64,000 bases of DNA from Photorhabdus cinerea (GTDB taxonomy: Bacteria; Pseudomonadota; Gammaproteobacteria; Enterobacterales; Enterobacteriaceae): positions 1-64,000 of the forward strand of contig NZ_PUJW01000002.1 of the NCBI RefSeq assembly GCF_011189575.1, read 5' to 3'. Positions 63,113 through 64,000 of this stretch are shown in pieces. How positions within the stretch are numbered: the first letter of the stretch is position 1; the number at the start of each line of letters is the position of its first letter. The translations under genes were made by a program, and so were the position numbers. The notes below the pieces were generated by a model that saw nothing but the letters and a program-made list of their open reading frames with translations, searched no databases and was not told where the DNA came from.

Positions 63113-64000
63113 TCAGGGCTTACGGGCAATCAATATTGCACGTAGAGGTGCAGGGTAACCCTCGGTGGTTTTGCTGTTGTCCGTAGGATCAAGAAAATCA
63201 GATAATGATTCCGTTTTTATCCATGCAGTACGGCGTTGTTCTTTCGTGGTGGTCACTGCTTGATCGATGATTCTTACATCGACAAAACCACACTTTTCCA
63301 GCCAGACTTTCAGCATTTTTGCTGATGGAATGAAATAGACATTGCGCATTTGGGCGTAGCGTTCACCAGGGATTAAGCAGGTATTTTCATCACCTTCAAC
63401 CACCAGACTTTCCAGGACTAATTCGCCATCGGATACCAGTTGGTTTTTCAACTGCCAGAGGTGATCGAGTGGAGAACGGCGGTGATAGAGGACCCCCATC
63501 GAGAAAACCGTATCGAAAGCGGCCAGAGCTGGCAATTGTTCGATTCCTAAAGGCAAAAGATGCGCACGCTGATCGCTGCCCAGTAACTTTCTGACGGCTT
63601 CAAACTGACAGAGAAAAAGCTGAGTTGGATCGATACCCACGGCAAGTTCAGCGCCTTCACCCACCATACGCCAGAGGTGATAGCCACTGCCGCTGCCAAC
63701 ATCAAGAATTGTTCGACCCGTTAATGGGGAAATATGGGGCAGCACTCGCTGCCATTTCCAGTCTGAACGCCACTCGGTATCAATATTCACACCATAAAGA
63801 GAAAATGGCCCTTTGCGCCATGGCATGAATACTCGCAATATATTTGTAATACAGGTTTCTTCACCTTCAGATAGTGCGGGATCGCGTTCTGCGATCACAC
63901 CGTTTTTTAGGTCTAATGTTGTTGGTGAAATTTCTGGCAGGTTTTCCAGGGTTTTTACCCACGATTTAAAACTGCCATGCAGGGCAGCTTTTTGCCATTC
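63113..64000 (-). CDS. cmoB: tRNA U34 carboxymethyltransferase CmoB (N-terminus outside the window)
   Basis: Transfers the carboxymethyl group from carboxy-SAM to 5-hydroxyuridine at tRNA position 34 to give cmo5U. The frame reaches the window end (about 296 of ~323 residues), so a start at 63898 is not real. The SAM-binding ILDVGSGSGYHLWRM motif, the GIDPTQLFLCQFEAV segment and the FSMGVLYHRRSPLDHL motif are intact. It ends convergent to cutC, and the E. coli partner cmoA would lie upstream, outside the window. Confidence 0.95.
   Translation of the reverse strand, partial: EWQKAALHGSFKSWVKTLENLPEISPTTLDLKNGVIAERDPALSEGEETCITNILRVFMPWRKGPFSLYGVNIDTEWRSDWKWQRVLPHISPLTGRTILDVGSGSGYHLWRMVGEGAELAVGIDPTQLFLCQFEAVRKLLGSDQRAHLLPLGIEQLPALAAFDTVFSMGVLYHRRSPLDHLWQLKNQLVSDGELVLESLVVEGDENTCLIPGERYAQMRNVYFIPSAKMLKVWLEKCGFVDVRIIDQAVTTTKEQRRTAWIKTESLSDFLDPTDNSKTTEGYPAPLRAILIARKP

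Overview
The window is a piece of a Photorhabdus chromosome (Enterobacterales, Morganellaceae). The diagnostic feature is a complete luxCDABE operon (27.5-33.2 kb). It sits among enterobacterial core genes (prs-ispE-lolB, hemA-prfA-prmC-sirB1-kdsA, ghrA-ycdY, yceB-mdtH-rimJ, murJ, argS, yceJ-yceI, yecM, cutC, cmoB), with a LecA-like lectin and heavily rearranged type VI secretion (T6SS) effector islands. The genus call rests on remembered families and gene order, not on a database search.

Layout. 1-3.0 kb: the 3' part of a giant surface protein built of near-identical ~112-residue Big-1 (invasin/intimin-type) repeats. 3.0-12.3 kb: an AT-rich cluster of related proteins, with three ~500-aa paralogues, a translationally coupled pair sharing a domain, a Big-1 protein, and several dead or chimeric copies between them. 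12.9-22.8 kb: housekeeping block (ychH, prs operon, hemA operon, kdsA, dauA). 23.3-26.2 kb: a PAAR/S-pyocin/HNH effector split by one in-frame stop, two immunity-like genes and an orphan effector scrap. 26.2-27.5 kb: AT-rich non-coding DNA. 27.5-33.2 kb: lux operon. 33.3-34.2 kb: a higBA toxin-antitoxin cassette next to tRNA-Ser(GGA), flanked by ~60-bp direct repeats. 34.5-38.7 kb: ghrA, ycdY, yceB, mdtH, rimJ. 38.9-40.9 kb: orphan type I-F CRISPR repeats around a lipoprotein gene and a DUF29 gene, in the place where E. coli has yceH-mviM. 41.1-44.5 kb: murJ and argS. 44.8-47.6 kb: a cyclase-family hydrolase, yceJ-yceI and a LecA-like lectin. 48.6-60.6 kb: a T6SS island (PAAR, broken tssF, broken lipase, lipoprotein immunity genes, VgrG, DUF4123 adaptor, intact lipase with its immunity gene, chimeric debris). 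60.7-64 kb: yecM, a second toxin-antitoxin cassette that duplicated the yecM 3' end, cutC and the partial cmoB.

How the genes work together. luxCDABE makes light from FMNH2, O2 and a fatty aldehyde made by the LuxCDE reductase. The T6SS island carries spike (VgrG), tip (PAAR), adaptor (DUF4123), cargo (lipase) and membrane or lipoprotein immunity genes. These have been duplicated and recombined, so one lipase is intact and one is dead, with extra immunity copies. Both toxin-antitoxin cassettes sit between copies of host sequence at gene or tRNA 3' ends, which looks like site-specific capture. The main theme outside the core is birth and death of polymorphic surface or effector genes by local duplication.
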